A DNA stretch of 64,000 bases from Schizophyllum amplum (taxonomy: Eukaryota; Basidiomycota; Agaricomycetes; Agaricales; Schizophyllaceae), in the NCBI GenBank assembly GCA_007026445.1, contig VDMD01000022.1:248001-312000 (forward strand), in the 5' to 3' direction. Shown here in pieces: positions 1-12,188 of this stretch. The first letter of the stretch is position 1; each line of letters opens with the position of its first letter. The notes beneath the pieces were generated by a model. The model was not told where the DNA came from. It did no database searches and worked only from the letters and a program-made list of their open reading frames with translations. The translations under genes and the position numbers were made by a program.

Positions 1-1774
1 GCCCCGCTAGCGCCGTGTCATGCGTGCTGTGCACAAGAATCTTCAGCGGGTCCTTATGGCCCTGTTCGACCTTGCTCTGCATCTTGCGCGCCATGTCGTC
101 GAGGAGACGGCCAAGGCCGAGGCGGCGGACCTCTTCGGTCTTGTCTGTGAGTAGGTGGAGGAGGTTAGACAGGTTTCGAGGAAAGCGGAAACACGTCGAT
201 AAGAGCTCCTGTGTCAGGAGAAGTGGGACGTACAGCCGGAGAACCACTCGTTGACAACAGCGCGTTCCTGGCAGAATCCGTGAGTAGTTGCGGGGAGCGA
301 GTGAGAGGGAAGCACATACAAGCACGTCCATGACCGCCTTCTCTTCGAACTCTGGTGGTATCTTGATTCCGTGGGCGACAGATGCGCGAATCTAGTTCCG
401 CTTTAGCTGAGGCCCTTCATTCTTCCTCGATCCAGTATAGACGCACAGTATCTAAGATTCCCGACGCCCTAGGCTTGCCGTCCACCCGGATCGGACCCCC
501 GGTGTACTTGGAGAGCTTCTTGTCGAGGTTCTCAAGCATTGGGTTGTACGCGGCGGCTGCAGCTGCACGGGCTTCAGCAGCTGCATCGGCGACACGAAGC
601 TTGGCAGAAATCACCTTGCGCGAACCCAATCTTCAGAAACTCGAGTCGTTTGCAGGCGTAGGTGTTGCTGACGAGGTTCTCGTCCTGACTATTTCTGAAG
701 CTGTGTTAGCGTGGCTAGTGAGGCCGGGTGGAAGATAGTACACACCGAACTAGCAAGGGCGGAACCTGCTCGGGGTGACACTTCTTGGTGGGGTACAGCC
801 CGTGGACGATTTGTTGTAATGATTCCATGGTCCGGGGAATGTTGGTACTCCTGGAAGCGACATTGGCGTCGTCCTATGTGTCATAGGGGGTTGTGCGAGC
901 GTACCGGAAGTACACCTCTTCGCGGTTGCCCAGGAAGTTGGGGAGGAATTTGAGCCTGCAGCTGGGTGAGAGTGTTGCATGGCCGCGGAACAGTAAAGCT
1001 CACCGATCGACGTATAGGTCCCTCAGCGACTTTCCGAAGTTGTATGTTGACTGAGAAACGCGTCATGCCTCCTTCTTCACTGCTCGAAGAAGAGCGGGGC
1101 ACACCTGTCGTCCGAGATCCGTCAACTCGCCCAATAGACTACGCGCAAAGGTTCACGAGTGCCAGCGAGGAGGGAGGGAAGGGAATGGCGGTCAGAATAT
1201 GTGCGTGAAGCGGAGGCGCGTGATCGAGCAAGCTACTACATACCATTCGCCCTCTGCACTGCTCCCGTCGCGACGTTCGAGAACCTTGCGCGTCCGTAGG
1301 AAGTCATCGTTATGTTCGCTAACGACCGCCGTGACGCCCGTGGTTCCCGCTACCGCGGCTTGCAGCTGTCTTGCCGTCTTGCACATGATCCAGTGCTCTG
1401 GGATGGACGCCGGCGGCGCTGCTAGTCGGACGCCTACAGGGGTCCTCTCCCCTACATTCGTACGTGATCTGAGCAGCTGCCAGGAAAGAGGATCGAAGAG
1501 ACACACCGTGTCGCACATAAACGTGCACTTGCTCCAACTCCAAACCTTGAGGCGCGACCGGGTAGCGCTCTGCGTCTAGCGGGACCTGCGGCAGAGTGTA
1601 GGTGTATGGCGCTGCAGGCGGCTCGAAGACGCCTGTCTGGGGAGGCGCCATGATGTTTGCGGGGGAGGCGGTGGCGTTGGAGTAGAGCGACGAGGATTGC
1701 GCGGCGACGGATATGGAGAACAAGGAAACCGAAATGAAGATCAACAGACGAGTGTGTACTCCTTCCAGGAGCAT
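1..1774 (-). CDS. Histidine acid phosphatase (ACP6-like), 3' end cut by the window
   Basis: This gene encodes a secreted or ER-lumenal histidine acid phosphatase of the branch-2 histidine phosphatase superfamily. It begins with a signal peptide (residues 1-25, hydrophobic LLIFISVSLFSISVAAQ). The catalytic motif RHGERTPV starts at residue 88 and is assembled across a 55-nt intron (1452-1506) that splits it after RHG. Further exons give a conserved STYNFGK...LRDLY block near 1010-1045, LKFLPNFLGNREEVYF, STNIPRT, and finally the proton-donor motif as STHDTA at about 10-30. Each block needs a short GT-AG intron to be joined. The order of blocks resembles lysophosphatidic acid phosphatase type 6 and its fungal homologues more than phytases. 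The C-terminus and stop lie beyond the left edge. The substrate is unknown. The family call is firm; exact exon borders are by eye. Confidence 0.88.
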
Positions 1775-2785
1775 AAATGGATGATTTCGCGAATATAATG
1801 TGCAGCACCAAAGCTCCTCTTCAGACTTCAGTTAGCTAGGAGACGGTCCGCGGAGGAGAAAGTCGGGCGCACGGTCCGGACCACGGGCCAGAGAGTCAGC
1901 GCTTCAGCATCAGCCGATCTTTGTATCACGTGACACAATGTTGAAGTCAGTACTTCAACGTCCCAGTCGATAAGTAACCACCTCTCGCTCTCATGCTTGT
2001 CAACATTTTTCTAGGAGATCAATCAGCCTCTATGTGCAGCTTTAACGAAATCTGAGCTCTCGAGCTAGGCCTTGCGATCTGGACCGCCTAATCGAGAAAA
2101 GCCGGGACACGTGACCCAATATCTCTTTCGGAGTCTTTAAGTTTCTGAGCCAATTCTGAACTCCCACCACCTGAAGTGCTATATGTAACAACTTGAACTT
2201 CTTTCATTGAACTGCTCGCAGGGACTGTGACCTGCTTCAAGCGCCCTCGCTGCTATCTGCTCTTTATGTCTTCGCCCGCAGCTTCTTGAATCTCCGGGCG
2301 GCGACACGATGATCGTCGGCTGCCTGCCCCAGGTCTGCCTTATACATAAAGTCAACCCTGTACGTCCAAGAAGGCGCTCATATACGGTAATTCTGTCGCT
2401 CCAGCCTGGATCTCCCTTAATACATCACAGGTTGTCGCGACTGCAGGTCACTGGACACTCGCCCTGAACTAAAGCCTTGACAAAACCCGCTCCGGACGAC
2501 TGCCCCGCAGTGGCCCCCTTAGTCAAGGGCCCTGCATCCATTAAGTCCCGGACGTAAGATGATATCTTCCCAGCACCGGGCAGCGCTATCGATGTCAAGA
2601 ATCGGGACAACCAGCAGCAAATTTCGCAATCACGCAGTGGCGGAGGCCTGTGATACGGCATAGATCGCCGCCGAAGAGTCCCGAACGGCGGCGAAGCCGC
2701 AGGCGTATAAGAGCGCCCCCGCCGCGCTCGATTATTCCCCGAGTCGTGCATTCCCCACCTCTCGCCCCCCGCTGCTAGACAAGTG
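1775..2785. other. Divergent intergenic region
   Basis: This holds the upstream regions of the phosphatase (-) and the MFS transporter (+). CACGTG-type E-boxes occur near 1926 and 2108. No further coding signal is supported; the open frames on the minus strand around 2425-2949 are shadows of the transporter's first exon. Confidence 0.6.
2706..2713 (+). promoter_or_regulatory. TATA-like box of the MFS transporter
   Basis: A TATAAGAG sequence lies about 80 bp upstream of the ATG at 2786, the usual spacing for a fungal core promoter. It is inferred from position only. Confidence 0.4.
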
Positions 2786-4644
2786 ATGCAGATGTCCCCC
2801 GAGCGCGATGAGTTCCCCGCGCAGCCCACCGAGGAGTCCCCCCTCCTCGGGTCTGAGGCGCAGACGACACCCCAGCGGGCGACGCCGCTGCCCATGGCGC
2901 AGCTCGGGACGCTCTGTCTCGTGCGCTTAGTCGACCCCCTCAACTTCACGCAGATCTTCCCCTACATCAACGAGTTCATCACGTACCTTCGCCTCACGGA
3001 CGACCCGGGGAGGATCGGGTTCTACAGTGGGCTGGTCGAGTCGAGCTTCGCGCTCGCTCAGTTGATGAGCATCTACCCGACGGCGATGCTGTCAGGTCCG
3101 TGCTTGCGCACTTCCTCTGAACCAAGCAACCGACCTTGCGAACAGATATCATAGGCCGACGACCTATTATCCTGGCAGGCGCATTGGGCATTGCGCTATC
3201 TACTCTCCTCTTTGGCTGCTCGCAGAGCTTAGCAGGCCTGCTTCTCTCGCGCTCCCTCGGTGCGTTGCTCATCCCGCTCGGCTTCTTCCCCCCTTCTCCC
3301 CGCTGACATCCGTACCTTCAGCTGGCATATTCTCAGGGAACTCCGGCGTGCTTCATTCCGCCCTCGCAGAGCTAACAGATCCAAGCAACCGTGCTATTGC
3401 GGTCCCCATCTACGGGATGATCTGGCCGGTGGGGAGCATAGCGGGGTATGTTGCTTAGCCTTCAGCGATCCACCTCCGGCATGACTAACCCGAGCGTTAC
3501 AGACCCATGATAGGTGGCGCGTTCGCGAATGCGGCTGAAAAGTACCCCGCGGTGTTTGGCTACGAGTTCCTGCGTCAGTATCCGTACTTTATGCCCTGCT
3601 TCATCACGGGTTCGCTAGGCTTGGTAGGGTTTCTGCTTGGGTGGTTCTCCCTGGAGGAGGTGAGTTCAGTTCCATCCGTCGTGCGTGTGCGTGCGTGTGT
3701 CTTACTAATCCACTCGGCAGACTCTGCCAACGAAACGCTTCAATAGAATGGATAGATGCGGCTCGCCATCCCCTGAGCGAACTGACGCAACAGCGCACCG
3801 CCCGCCCTCGGCGTGGCAGCTCATGCGCGTACCTGCCATCCGCGCGCTCAGCGTGTCCGGGTTCGTCCTGAGCTTCATCTGCACCGCGTTCGATGTCGTC
3901 TTCGTCCTCTTCTGTTACTCCTCCGTTGAGCACGGCGGCGTGCACTTCAGCGTCAGTACCCCTCACTTCACTCTACAGAACTGTCTTCTCTGACATTACG
4001 CGCCCTGCAGGATTCGGAAATTGGTCTCGCCCTCGCTGTCTCCGGTGGGTGGGCCGTGTTTATGCAGATCTGCGTTATGCCGGTCATCATCCGCCGCTTC
4101 GACCTCGCCGCCGCGTACAACTTCTGCATGGCCGCCTGGCCGTTCACTTTCGCCACGTTTCCCGTGATGCAGCTGACGGTGCGCGCGGGGTACGACGCGG
4201 TGGCGGGCACGGTCGACCCAAGCACGCGCGCGCTCCTGTGGGTTGAGGTGTTCTTCATGATGGGCATGGCGAGTGTCGCAAAGCTCGCGTACACGTTCAG
4301 CATGATGCTCTGCGCGGTGCACACGCCGAGTCCGGCGTCGCTCGGCTCGGTCAACGGCCTGGTGCAGCTGAGCATGTGTATGTCGCGCGCTATGAGCCCG
4401 GCGATTGTGAGGTGAGTATTCCCGTGGGTTGGAGAACGTCGGATTTTGTATGCTGACGAAGATGCACAGTCTGGCGTTCGCCGTCTCGCTGGATATGAAC
4501 CTGCTCGGCGGCCAGTTTTGGGTGGTGGCGATGATTGCGGTGAGCATAGCCGGGCGTGTGATAACGCGCGGGATGCCGCGGGCCGACAAGTCGACGTCTG
4601 GGACGAGCATCAGCCCAGATGCGATGGTGGCGATGGTGGAGTGA
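2786..4644 (+). CDS. MFS transporter, DHA1/ZIFL-like
   Basis: This is a polytopic membrane transporter of the major facilitator superfamily, of the drug:H+ antiporter type that includes plant zinc-induced-facilitator-like proteins and yeast YCR023C. The ATG at 2786 is chosen because the open frame upstream begins only with GTG. A polar N-tail carrying ESPLLGSE precedes the first helix. A 50-nt intron (3096-3145) joins MLS to DIIGRRPIILAG, giving the MFS signature loop D-x-x-G-R-R-P between helices 2 and 3. Later exons contain ALAELTDPSNR, IYGMIWPVGSIAG and PMIGGAF, typical of this subfamily. A polar central loop (around 3720-3800) separates the two halves, and the C-terminal half has several hydrophobic segments ending in PDAMVAMVE. 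About six short introns are needed. Substrate cannot be inferred. Confidence 0.88.
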
Positions 4645-5386
4645 GATGCACCATCCCTTCCTATAGCTCTTCATCTGAAGAGCCTATTGACGACCTTTGC
4701 GTGGGGGTCTTCAGACGAGAGAATCTACGATATATTTACGACCTGACCTGGAGGCGACAACGGACGCTGCATCATACTATCTTGTACCACATACCATCCT
4801 GCTGTATAGATACCAGCGCTGCTAAAATGTGCATATTAGTAGACATACACTGTATATACCACTGTCGAATACCAGAACCAATGACTTGTTGAGCACTCGG
4901 AATCCCTCGTAGACCATTGACTCTAGTACATTCGCTTCAGAGTTTCGATCCCTGCGGCGTAGCATCAGCTGCAGCCCCGGACGACGGCACCATCTCAGGG
5001 TGTCTAGGGTCCAGGGAGCTGCTCAGTGGCCTGACATTACTTATTCAAGTAAGTACTGGGAGCGCGCGAGAGGTCAATCGACTGCCGAGTGACGGCACCT
5101 GGTCTACATGACCGCACAAGCTCTGCCTCTTACAGCTCACCTTCTCAAACACCACGAACACCAGACACACACACAAGAGAGCGAGTCAATAAAGACAGTT
5201 ACAAGTGGGCTAAAGTAGTGTAATGGTATACCAAGGAAAACCGAAATAACGAGTAGACCAATACATAGGACCATGGGATTCAGAAGGCATCCGCCTGACG
5301 CTGACCCTTTTGCACGACGTCGTATACAGTGCGGCCTCTGAATGAGAAGAATTGTACAACGTCTGCAGGTGCGTGCCGCAGGCCGC
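4645..5386. other. Convergent 3' region
   Basis: This lies between the stop of the MFS gene (+) and the stop of the fatty acid hydroxylase (-). It is AT-richer and rich in stop codons in all frames. No gene or RNA is recognised. Confidence 0.6.
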
Positions 5387-5408
5387 TCACGTCTGCAGGT
5401 ACGTGCCA
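5359..5408. repeat. Short direct duplication at the SCS7 stop codon
   Basis: Two copies of the sequence acgtctgcaggtRcgtgcc lie about 31 bp apart, one inside the last codons of the hydroxylase and one just past its stop. They differ by one base. The duplication does not alter the reading frame. Confidence 0.7.
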
Positions 5409-6754
5409 AAGATGCGGTCCCAGAAGGCGCCTGAAGGGACAGTGAGCAACGACCGCGACATGCGAGGAAGTTCACATACTCGTGACACCAAAGCCAAGAT
5501 CAAAGTTCTTGTAGTGGTGCGCGAGGTGATACCTCTTGAGCTCGGTCCAGTACTTCGGTAACTTGGTGTGGTGGAGGGCGTAGTGCGTGCAGTCGTACAG
5601 AACGTCTGTATTTAGCGGTCAGTTTACGAATCAATGACGTGAATGTGACGAGACCCACAAAACACAAACGCGCCCGAGATGATCCCATTCGCGACCGCAG
5701 GCGGGAACAGGGCGTGCGCGAGCTTCGTGAACGGCGACTGCAGCAAAATAAACAGCGTGGGCGGCATCACCAGCCGCAGCCGGTCCATCGGCAGGTAGTG
5801 GTGCACGCCGTGCGTGAGGAAGTGCACGGTCAGCGCGAGCGGGTGGTCCGGGAGGTAGTAGTCGAGGTGGAAGAGGAAGCGGTGGAGGAGGTACTCGAGG
5901 AAGGTCCAGATGATGTTGCCAATGACGAAGCAGATGCCGGTCTTGAGGAAGGACGAGGTTGGCAGGCTCGAGAGGGCGGCCAGTGGCAGCTTCGGGTTCG
6001 TCCAGAATGGCGGGAGGGAACCCGAGAACTGGAAGACGGAGCGCAGGCCGAGGTATGTGGCGATGGGCAGCCAGACGATGGGGATGACATACCAGTTGGT
6101 GCGGGTGAGCATCTGGGGGCGCGTTCAGCCTTGGCGAGACATATTCGGAACGACCAACATACCTCAAGGATGTCAGGCCCAAAGAAGCGCGCGGGGTACG
6201 GGAGGTGTCGGGGCTGGTGCACTTGCTTGAGATAGTAGGATTTGCTATGGGGGAATAGTAAGTGGCGCGCTCGCCTAGACGCAGATAGGCAGAACATACC
6301 TCCAGTCGGCCCGCAGCACCTGCATGACCATCGGCTTGCGCAAGTCGATGAACTGGAACTTGTCATAGTCGGAGGACTCGTCCGTGTCGTCGGGGTGCAC
6401 CTCCTCACTCGCCTCCCAGTCTGCGCCAGTACAATTAGTACATAATCAGGGGAATTGGACCCATCACTGACCATCCTTGACGATCGTTTCTTCCGTGCCA
6501 AGCTTGCCAATCAGGTAGTCGGACAGCACGTCGTATGCGCTGTCCGAGTGCTCGTGCTCGAGCGGGTCCTGCATGATCTCGTCCATAGGTCCCCCAGCAT
6601 ACTTGAGGATCAAATCGTCGCCACCGGGGTGGTCGGGGAGGAAGTGCGTAACGTCGTATACCCTGTCCTTGTACGAGACCCATGCGCTCGCCGCCGTCTT
6701 GTGCTCGGCAACGTCCTCGGCCGTGAAAATGCGAATACGCTTCGTCGTCGACAT
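5387..6754 (-). CDS. SCS7: Fatty acid 2-hydroxylase with cytochrome b5 domain
   Basis: This ER membrane enzyme hydroxylates the alpha carbon of the very-long-chain acyl group of ceramides (yeast Scs7, human FA2H). The N-terminal cytochrome b5 domain spans about residues 10-95 with the haem motif DHPGG (residues 41-45). A linker of acidic residues leads to the hydroxylase domain, which carries the di-iron histidine boxes HRFLFH, HFLTHGVHH, HYALHH and HLAHH between hydrophobic segments. The ATG at 6754 starts MSTTKRIRIF. Short introns separate the b5 domain, a K-S-Y-Y-L-K-Q exon, the LTRTNWYVIP exon and the last two exons. The final exon encodes FWDRIFGTYLQT and stops at 5387. The sequence just downstream of the stop repeats the terminal codons as a near-perfect 19-bp direct duplication. 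Family assignment is secure. Confidence 0.95.
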
Positions 6755-7214
6755 GTCAGCAGCAATCTGCGCTCGCGGCGGCGGTCTGGGGGTAAAACGA
6801 GGGGATGCGGACTGAGCTGAGCCTGCTCGCTGCCGGGCTGACGACGGCGGGAGACAAGGGCTGATGGAGTCGACTGACGATTGATTTTAGGAGGGGCGGT
6901 TCCCACGGTTGATGTCACACCGCAATTGTCAGCGCGCCAGCGCCTCAGCCGCGCCGGATCTCGCCTCCTTTCGACGCGAGCCGCCCCGAGGCGGCCTTTC
7001 CAGACGCCGCAGAGCAGCAGAGAGTGGGAGTACATATTCACGTGCATAGCAGGAGGAGCAGTAGGCTGGATCAGTCGAGGATCTGCACGCCACCAGAACG
7101 TGTGTGAACACGGGCAGTCCATGCCCGGTTCCCCAGTAAGAGACAAAAGCGCTACAACCAAGAAGGAGGACTGAATGGGGCTTGATCCGAACCTCAGGTA
7201 ATGAATGTCATTGG
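6755..7214. other. Intergenic: SCS7 upstream region and GMC 3' end
   Basis: The stretch separates two minus-strand genes and should hold the SCS7 promoter. No TATA box with convincing spacing and no gene are seen. Confidence 0.5.
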
Positions 7215-9683
7215 TTATAAGTACACCGCCTTTATGAGGTCCGCTGCCCGCTCCGCGACAATATACGTCGGAGCCTGTGGGTGCGCCTCCGGGATCTGTG
7301 GCTATAACGCCCTATCAGCAAGAAGCATCTGCTGTCATCGCAGCAATAATCACTCACGTAAATCGACGCGTCCACCACCCTCAGTCCATTCACCCAATTG
7401 ACCCGGAGATCTGCATCCAGGACGCCCCCAGGGCCCGCCCTCGCCGTGCAGCATGCATGATTGACGGTAATCGAGTTGTTGCGCGCGTATATAGCGAGCG
7501 CATCGTCCGTCGTGGCGTCCGCGATGTCGCCGTAGAGGCCCACGAGGTACCCCTTCCATGGATCAGCGTCGAGGAATGTGCGCAGGGCATGCACGCCGTC
7601 GAGCATGGCGGCGACGTCATAATCGTCCGTGTACAGCCCAAGGTCGATAAGAGGCGCGTCCCAAACAGAGGCGGAGGCGAGGGTGAGCGAACCACCTGGA
7701 GAATTTATGTCAGCATGCCGCGAAGGAGTCGAGCGAGTGACAACGTACGTGATTTGGGGGAAACTACAGCCGCCAGGACGGTCATGAAGCTGCCGTTTGT
7801 GGGTACGGGGGTGCTTCCGAAGGGCGCAAAGCCATTCTGGTTCTCTCGTAAGTTATCACTATCCGCACGCAGGAGAAGCAGTCGAGTTGCCACTCACGAT
7901 GAAGAGGAACTCCAGATTCCCCGACGTAGGCCCAGAGGACGGATCCCCCCGCCGACAGTGGTCGTCTTCAGGAATGCCTGCGTGTTGGAGGGCGAAAGCA
8001 CCAACAGTCCTGAAATGCTCTGTCATCAACAGGCCTGCTCGAAAATACCAGCCTTTCCGCCCACCTTGCCTCTCCTCTTCCCACTCCTTCAGATCCGCCG
8101 CCAGAATGTCCTCATCGCGCAGTACTGCATCGAACGTGCTATTCGAGTTCACTTCATAGTAGTTCGCCAGCAGCGGGTGGTCTGTCAGGCCCGCGCCCAC
8201 CTCCGACGAGTCGAGGATCATGCTGATGTTCAGCGCCTCCAGCTGGGCTTTTGGCCCGATGCCGGAGAGCATGAGGAGTTGTGGGGTGCCGAATACGCCG
8301 GCGCTGAGGATGACTTCCTTGGTGGCGGTGAGTTGCGTGCGGGGGCCTAGATGGTGAGAGTCAGTGGGGAGACAGAGAACGAACAAAAATGGACATGTCG
8401 GCTCACCATCTTCACTCTGCGCCAGCTCGACCGTGGTCATAACGCGCGATGCGTCGGTGGACGAGTCCACGATACGGGTGACTCTGGTGTTGATAAGGAG
8501 ATCCAGATTCGACCTGTTCAGCGCCGGATGCAGGTACGCAGTGGCTGAGCTGCTTCGCTCCCCATTACCGATCGAGGATTGTACGTAGCCTACCTTGTTC
8601 ATGAGCATTTGATTACTAGAAGCAAATTTACCAGGAACAGGATTTGCCAGAAGCAGTGCTCTGCACGATCAGGAATCTCCAAAAGCGCTTTTAAAGGACC
8701 GATGTTTGAGTGAAAGCAGCCCTTACCAAAGCCCAACATATCCCCCGCATTGAAGTCCTTATTATACCGGAACCGTCCGCCGAGCGCTTGCGCAGAGGCC
8801 ACGACGCGGTTGTCGAGCTCGGTCGGAAACCCGGGGAGGCTGACCTGAACGGGGCCGTTGCCATGGACGGAGGGGTCCACCTCGCCTGTGGTGTCATGGC
8901 CGTCGGCAGGGGGCACTAGGCGGGAGGCCTGAGGGGTGGGTTAGTATCTAAGTTGCACGAGCAAGACTCAGTGTGCGCAATGGGTTGTGTGGGTAAGAAT
9001 TGTCGAGCGTAAGCTCACCTTCCGATTGTACTGCTCCACAGCATCCCACGACCAGGCCGAGTCGTTCGTGAGGCGGGCAAGACTGTCCCAGAAGTCGTTT
9101 GAGGCTCTGTTCCAGGTCATCAGGTCTACACATGTCGTTCGTGTATGTCAATGAGACAGTCAGGCGGCACTAGACTTGCTAACAAAGACTTACTGATGCT
9201 GCTACTGCCACCAGGCACGTAGCCACGCGAGAGAGGTACACTTCTGTTGAACAGCTCCGCCTGGGGAGTAGACGTGAAGTTCCAATCCACCTCGGTGTCT
9301 GGGAGGTTGGTACCGAGGAAGGGAACTTCAACGTCGAGAATGCCTTCGTCACTATGCGAAGACATTTGTTAGCCCAGGCGCGTGATATAACTGGCGTTCG
9401 GGATACAACGCACTCAACACCAGCTTCTACGACTAGAACCTTCCATTCGGAGACTTCTGAGAGACGGTTGGCGAGCACGGAACCAGCTGTACCAGCTATG
9501 ATACGGTGCTAAATCAGGCTTGCTCGAACTACCCCGAAAACATGACATCTACTCACCTCCTACGACAATGAAGTCATACTTTGAGCCTTCAAGGTCCTCC
9601 AGAGACTTCAAAATCTTCGCAAAGCAGTCCTGAAGCAGCAGCAGCAAGCAAAAGAACAGAAGCGCGGACGTGCGAAGCGCCAT
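7215..9683 (-). CDS. GMC oxidoreductase, aryl-alcohol-oxidase-like
   Basis: This encodes a secreted FAD-dependent glucose-methanol-choline oxidoreductase. The start at 9683 gives a signal peptide (MALRTSALLFLLLLLQDCFA) followed by YDFIVVGG and TAGSVLANRLSE, the FAD-binding dinucleotide fold, split by an intron. Next come the GMC blocks SRGYVPGGSSSIS, GERSSSATAYLHPAL, KEVILSAGVFGTPQLLMLSGIGP (Prosite GMC signature 2 region), and a C-terminal DADLRVNWVNGLRVVDASIYV followed by PEAHPQAPTYIVAERAADLI. The second active-site histidine is the H of AHPQAP. The first lies in VNHACCTARAGP, a variant of the more usual HPxxTxAM. At least ten introns are present. Aryl-alcohol oxidases supply hydrogen peroxide for lignin decay; exact substrate is inferred only at subfamily level. 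The neighbouring genes are unrelated. Confidence 0.88.
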
Positions 9684-10213
9684 TTCCCTTGAACTTGTTG
9701 ATCTCGATGGCCGATTGCGAATGGGATTCGGGGACGAGGATGACTGCCAGTAACGACATCTCTAGCATGCTGCTTAAATATATCATGATCCACCGTGGGA
9801 CCAGAATCGGTGCGAGGGAAACACCGCGCGACTAGTCAAGAGCGGTCTCAATGCTCATGCAGAAGCCTCCGTCTAGAGTTCAGCTCGCAGCGAGGTCGTC
9901 GGAGCCGCGGAGAGCACATTTAGAATGAAGTCGTGCCGGCGGCGAGGATCAGCAATTCTTGCTAATACAGGGAACAAGATGCGCATCATGGCAGTTGAGA
10001 ACAAAGCTGAGCTCGAACGGGAAACGCCGGTGGTCACGGATCGGCGTGACAAACGCGTCTGGTCACATCCACATGACACGAACGCGTCCTTCTTTCTCCC
10101 GAAATCTTCTCCTCCTCATCTTGTTCTCTAACCACGTCTCTGTTCATGTTATGCTTGGAGACTAATGGTATGCTACAAAAGCTATTCTATATCGTTTCAT
10201 TCGGAATCAAACA
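9684..10213. other. Intergenic between GMC and DUF1479 genes
   Basis: This holds the GMC upstream region and the 3' end of the next minus-strand gene. No additional gene is supported. Confidence 0.5.
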
Positions 10214-11842
10214 TTAAGCAAAACCCAACGCCTCATTCGCCAGCTCGCGCACCGCTCTCTGGCCCTGAGTGAGGCCATCGGCGTCGGCGTCGAACTTGTC
10301 GAGGCCGAAGAGGCGGCGGCCCTCTGGCGACAGGATGCTTCCTTCCTTACCGCGATCCTCGTGGTTCTTCTCCAATCCCTGGCCTGCACGGGGCGGCATG
10401 TCGGGCGGCGGGACACCCTCCAGGAACGCCTTACGCTGATCGACGAGGTTGCCAGTGTTGTAGCCGCAAAGCGGGACGACGGGGATGAAGGCGACGGAGG
10501 AATCGTTGGTGCCGTTGTGCTCTTTCTCGACCTGGTGGACCTGCAAAGCTGACGCGTTAGATTGATCTCTTCCGACGGCGATTGCGGCCCTCACCATGTC
10601 GCAGTGCCAGAATACGTAGTCGCCCGGGTCGGCCTTGGGGCAGGACACCACCGTCTTGTCCAGCTTCAAGTGCGGGTGCCAGCTGGACTTGAGGACTTGG
10701 CCCTGACCTGGGCTCGCGCCATAGAAGTACGTGCTGTGCATATCAAGCACGTTATCGTCGTTGAAGAAGGGTCGCAGGAGCATATACGCTGTTGACAGCT
10801 TGATGTCTGGCAACAACTGGATGGTTCCGCAACCGGGTCCATTGTCCGACATGGACAGCCAGCCTATGCACAATGAGCGATGCGTCAATCCAATGGCAAT
10901 GGGACACACCTTGCAAGCTACGGAACCCCGAACATGCCCCACTCCCGCCGTACATGTCGATAATCGCCTCCGCGCGGTGATCCATGTCCCACGCATCGTA
11001 TTTCTCCCAGCGGCCCTCCCATACCGCCCTATACACCGCGCTGTACTCGGGATCCTCCCACCGCTCGATGGACCCATTGTCGAGATGCGGCGGCAGCGTT
11101 CCAGCAGCCCCAGGCATGCGCACGCGGAAGCGATCCGCATACATCGCCTGTTCCGTCAAGTCCACCATTGTGTCCGGGCTCGCCGTGTACAGCTGGCTCA
11201 TCGCGAGTTGCGCCTTGATCATGTTTGGGTGGCTGCGCGCCTCATTCTGCGCCGGCTGCCAGAACGTGCCGTACATCTGCGGCGCGTTTGGGGGGAAACG
11301 CGGGACGTCCGGGTGGCGCGTGCAGTAGTCGAGCATGGACTCCTTCCATGCGAGCGCTTGATCGCGAGTGACGACCCCGCGCAGAACGCAGCAGCCGCTC
11401 TCCTTGATTAACGCGGCGATGTCGTCTGGGAACTTCCCATCGGGGCCGATCGACGAGAAGTCAACGTATGGGACGGCCTGCGGGGAGGAGGCACAGGGCG
11501 AGGTGAGTGCGTGTTCTATCACAGATGAATATAAAAGGTGCTTACAGACGGGCCTGCCTTGTCGATCTCGGCAGTACGCGTTTCAAGCACCTTGATTAGA
11601 CGCGTCCAGCTGTCTTGTACCGCAGCATAATGTTCGGGCTTGACGAGGCTCTTCTTGACGTCGGCAAAACGCGCCTCCAGCGCGTCTGGCTTGTCGCCAT
11701 CGAGGTTCCCCCAGACTGCCTTGGAGGTGTTCTTGACGAGGCGCTTGTGAAGAGCGCCTCTGCTCATGCCCGATGCGGACGTGGCGCTGGACCGAAACGA
11801 CTCGATCGAGGCTTGCGGACGTAGTACTTGCACGGCGGCCAT
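10214..11842 (-). CDS. DUF1479 (Gig2-like) protein, probable 2OG/Fe-type fold
   Basis: This is a member of the DUF1479 family (now named Gig2-like in Pfam; bacterial YbiU is a relative), whose biochemical role is not established. The ATG at 11842 (MAAVQVLRPQ) is the only ATG at the head of the frame; upstream the frame starts with TTG. The N-terminal helical part carries KPEHYAAVQDSWTRL. Then follows VPYVDFSSI, ESGCCVLRGVV, MYGTFWQPAQNEAR, LPPHLDNGSIERW and, across introns, WLSMSDNGPGCGTIQLLPD and DYVFWHCDMVHQVE. The H-x-D of PHLDNGS and the later histidines in FWHCDMVHQVE look like the metal site of a jelly-roll dioxygenase; that reading is inference. The C-terminus ends RELANEALGFA. A DNA transposon lies about 340 bp upstream of the start. 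Confidence 0.87.
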
Positions 11843-12180
11843 GGTCGACACAAGCAAGACGCGAATTCGAAGACAGAGGCAAGATGCGAAGATAGAAGCA
11901 GGAAGCCAGATGTCTTTTCTCACCAATACAGCCCCACTTCACAAAAAAGAGAAAAGAGCTGCGTACGCCGTATTGCCTATCGACTGCCTATCAAGGTCAT
12001 TGCGATACTTACAGTGCTGTGAAGGTCGGATTGTGATACCTATACGAGATAAGACAAGCTCGCCACTGTCCTGACTGACGTGCAAGAGGTAGAGAGGGCA
12101 GGGATCGTCGGTCGAGAGGTTTACCAGCGGTGCAGCGCCCGGCCCGCCGGGGGCCAGCAGCCTATTTGACCGGCGACGCC
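11843..12180. other. Upstream region of the DUF1479 gene
   Basis: These 338 bp separate the DUF1479 start from the 8-bp target duplication of the transposon. No gene is seen. Confidence 0.5.
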
Positions 12181-12188
12181 CGATAGCG
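12181..12188 (+). repeat. Left 8-bp target-site duplication (cgatagcg)
   Basis: The octamer cgatagcg directly precedes the left inverted repeat and recurs directly after the right one at 14721-14728. Confidence 0.9.

Noticed and set aside
2425..2949. A 174-codon minus-strand frame opposite the MFS first exon
   Set aside because: Its right part is the antisense of a confidently assigned exon and it resembles no known protein.
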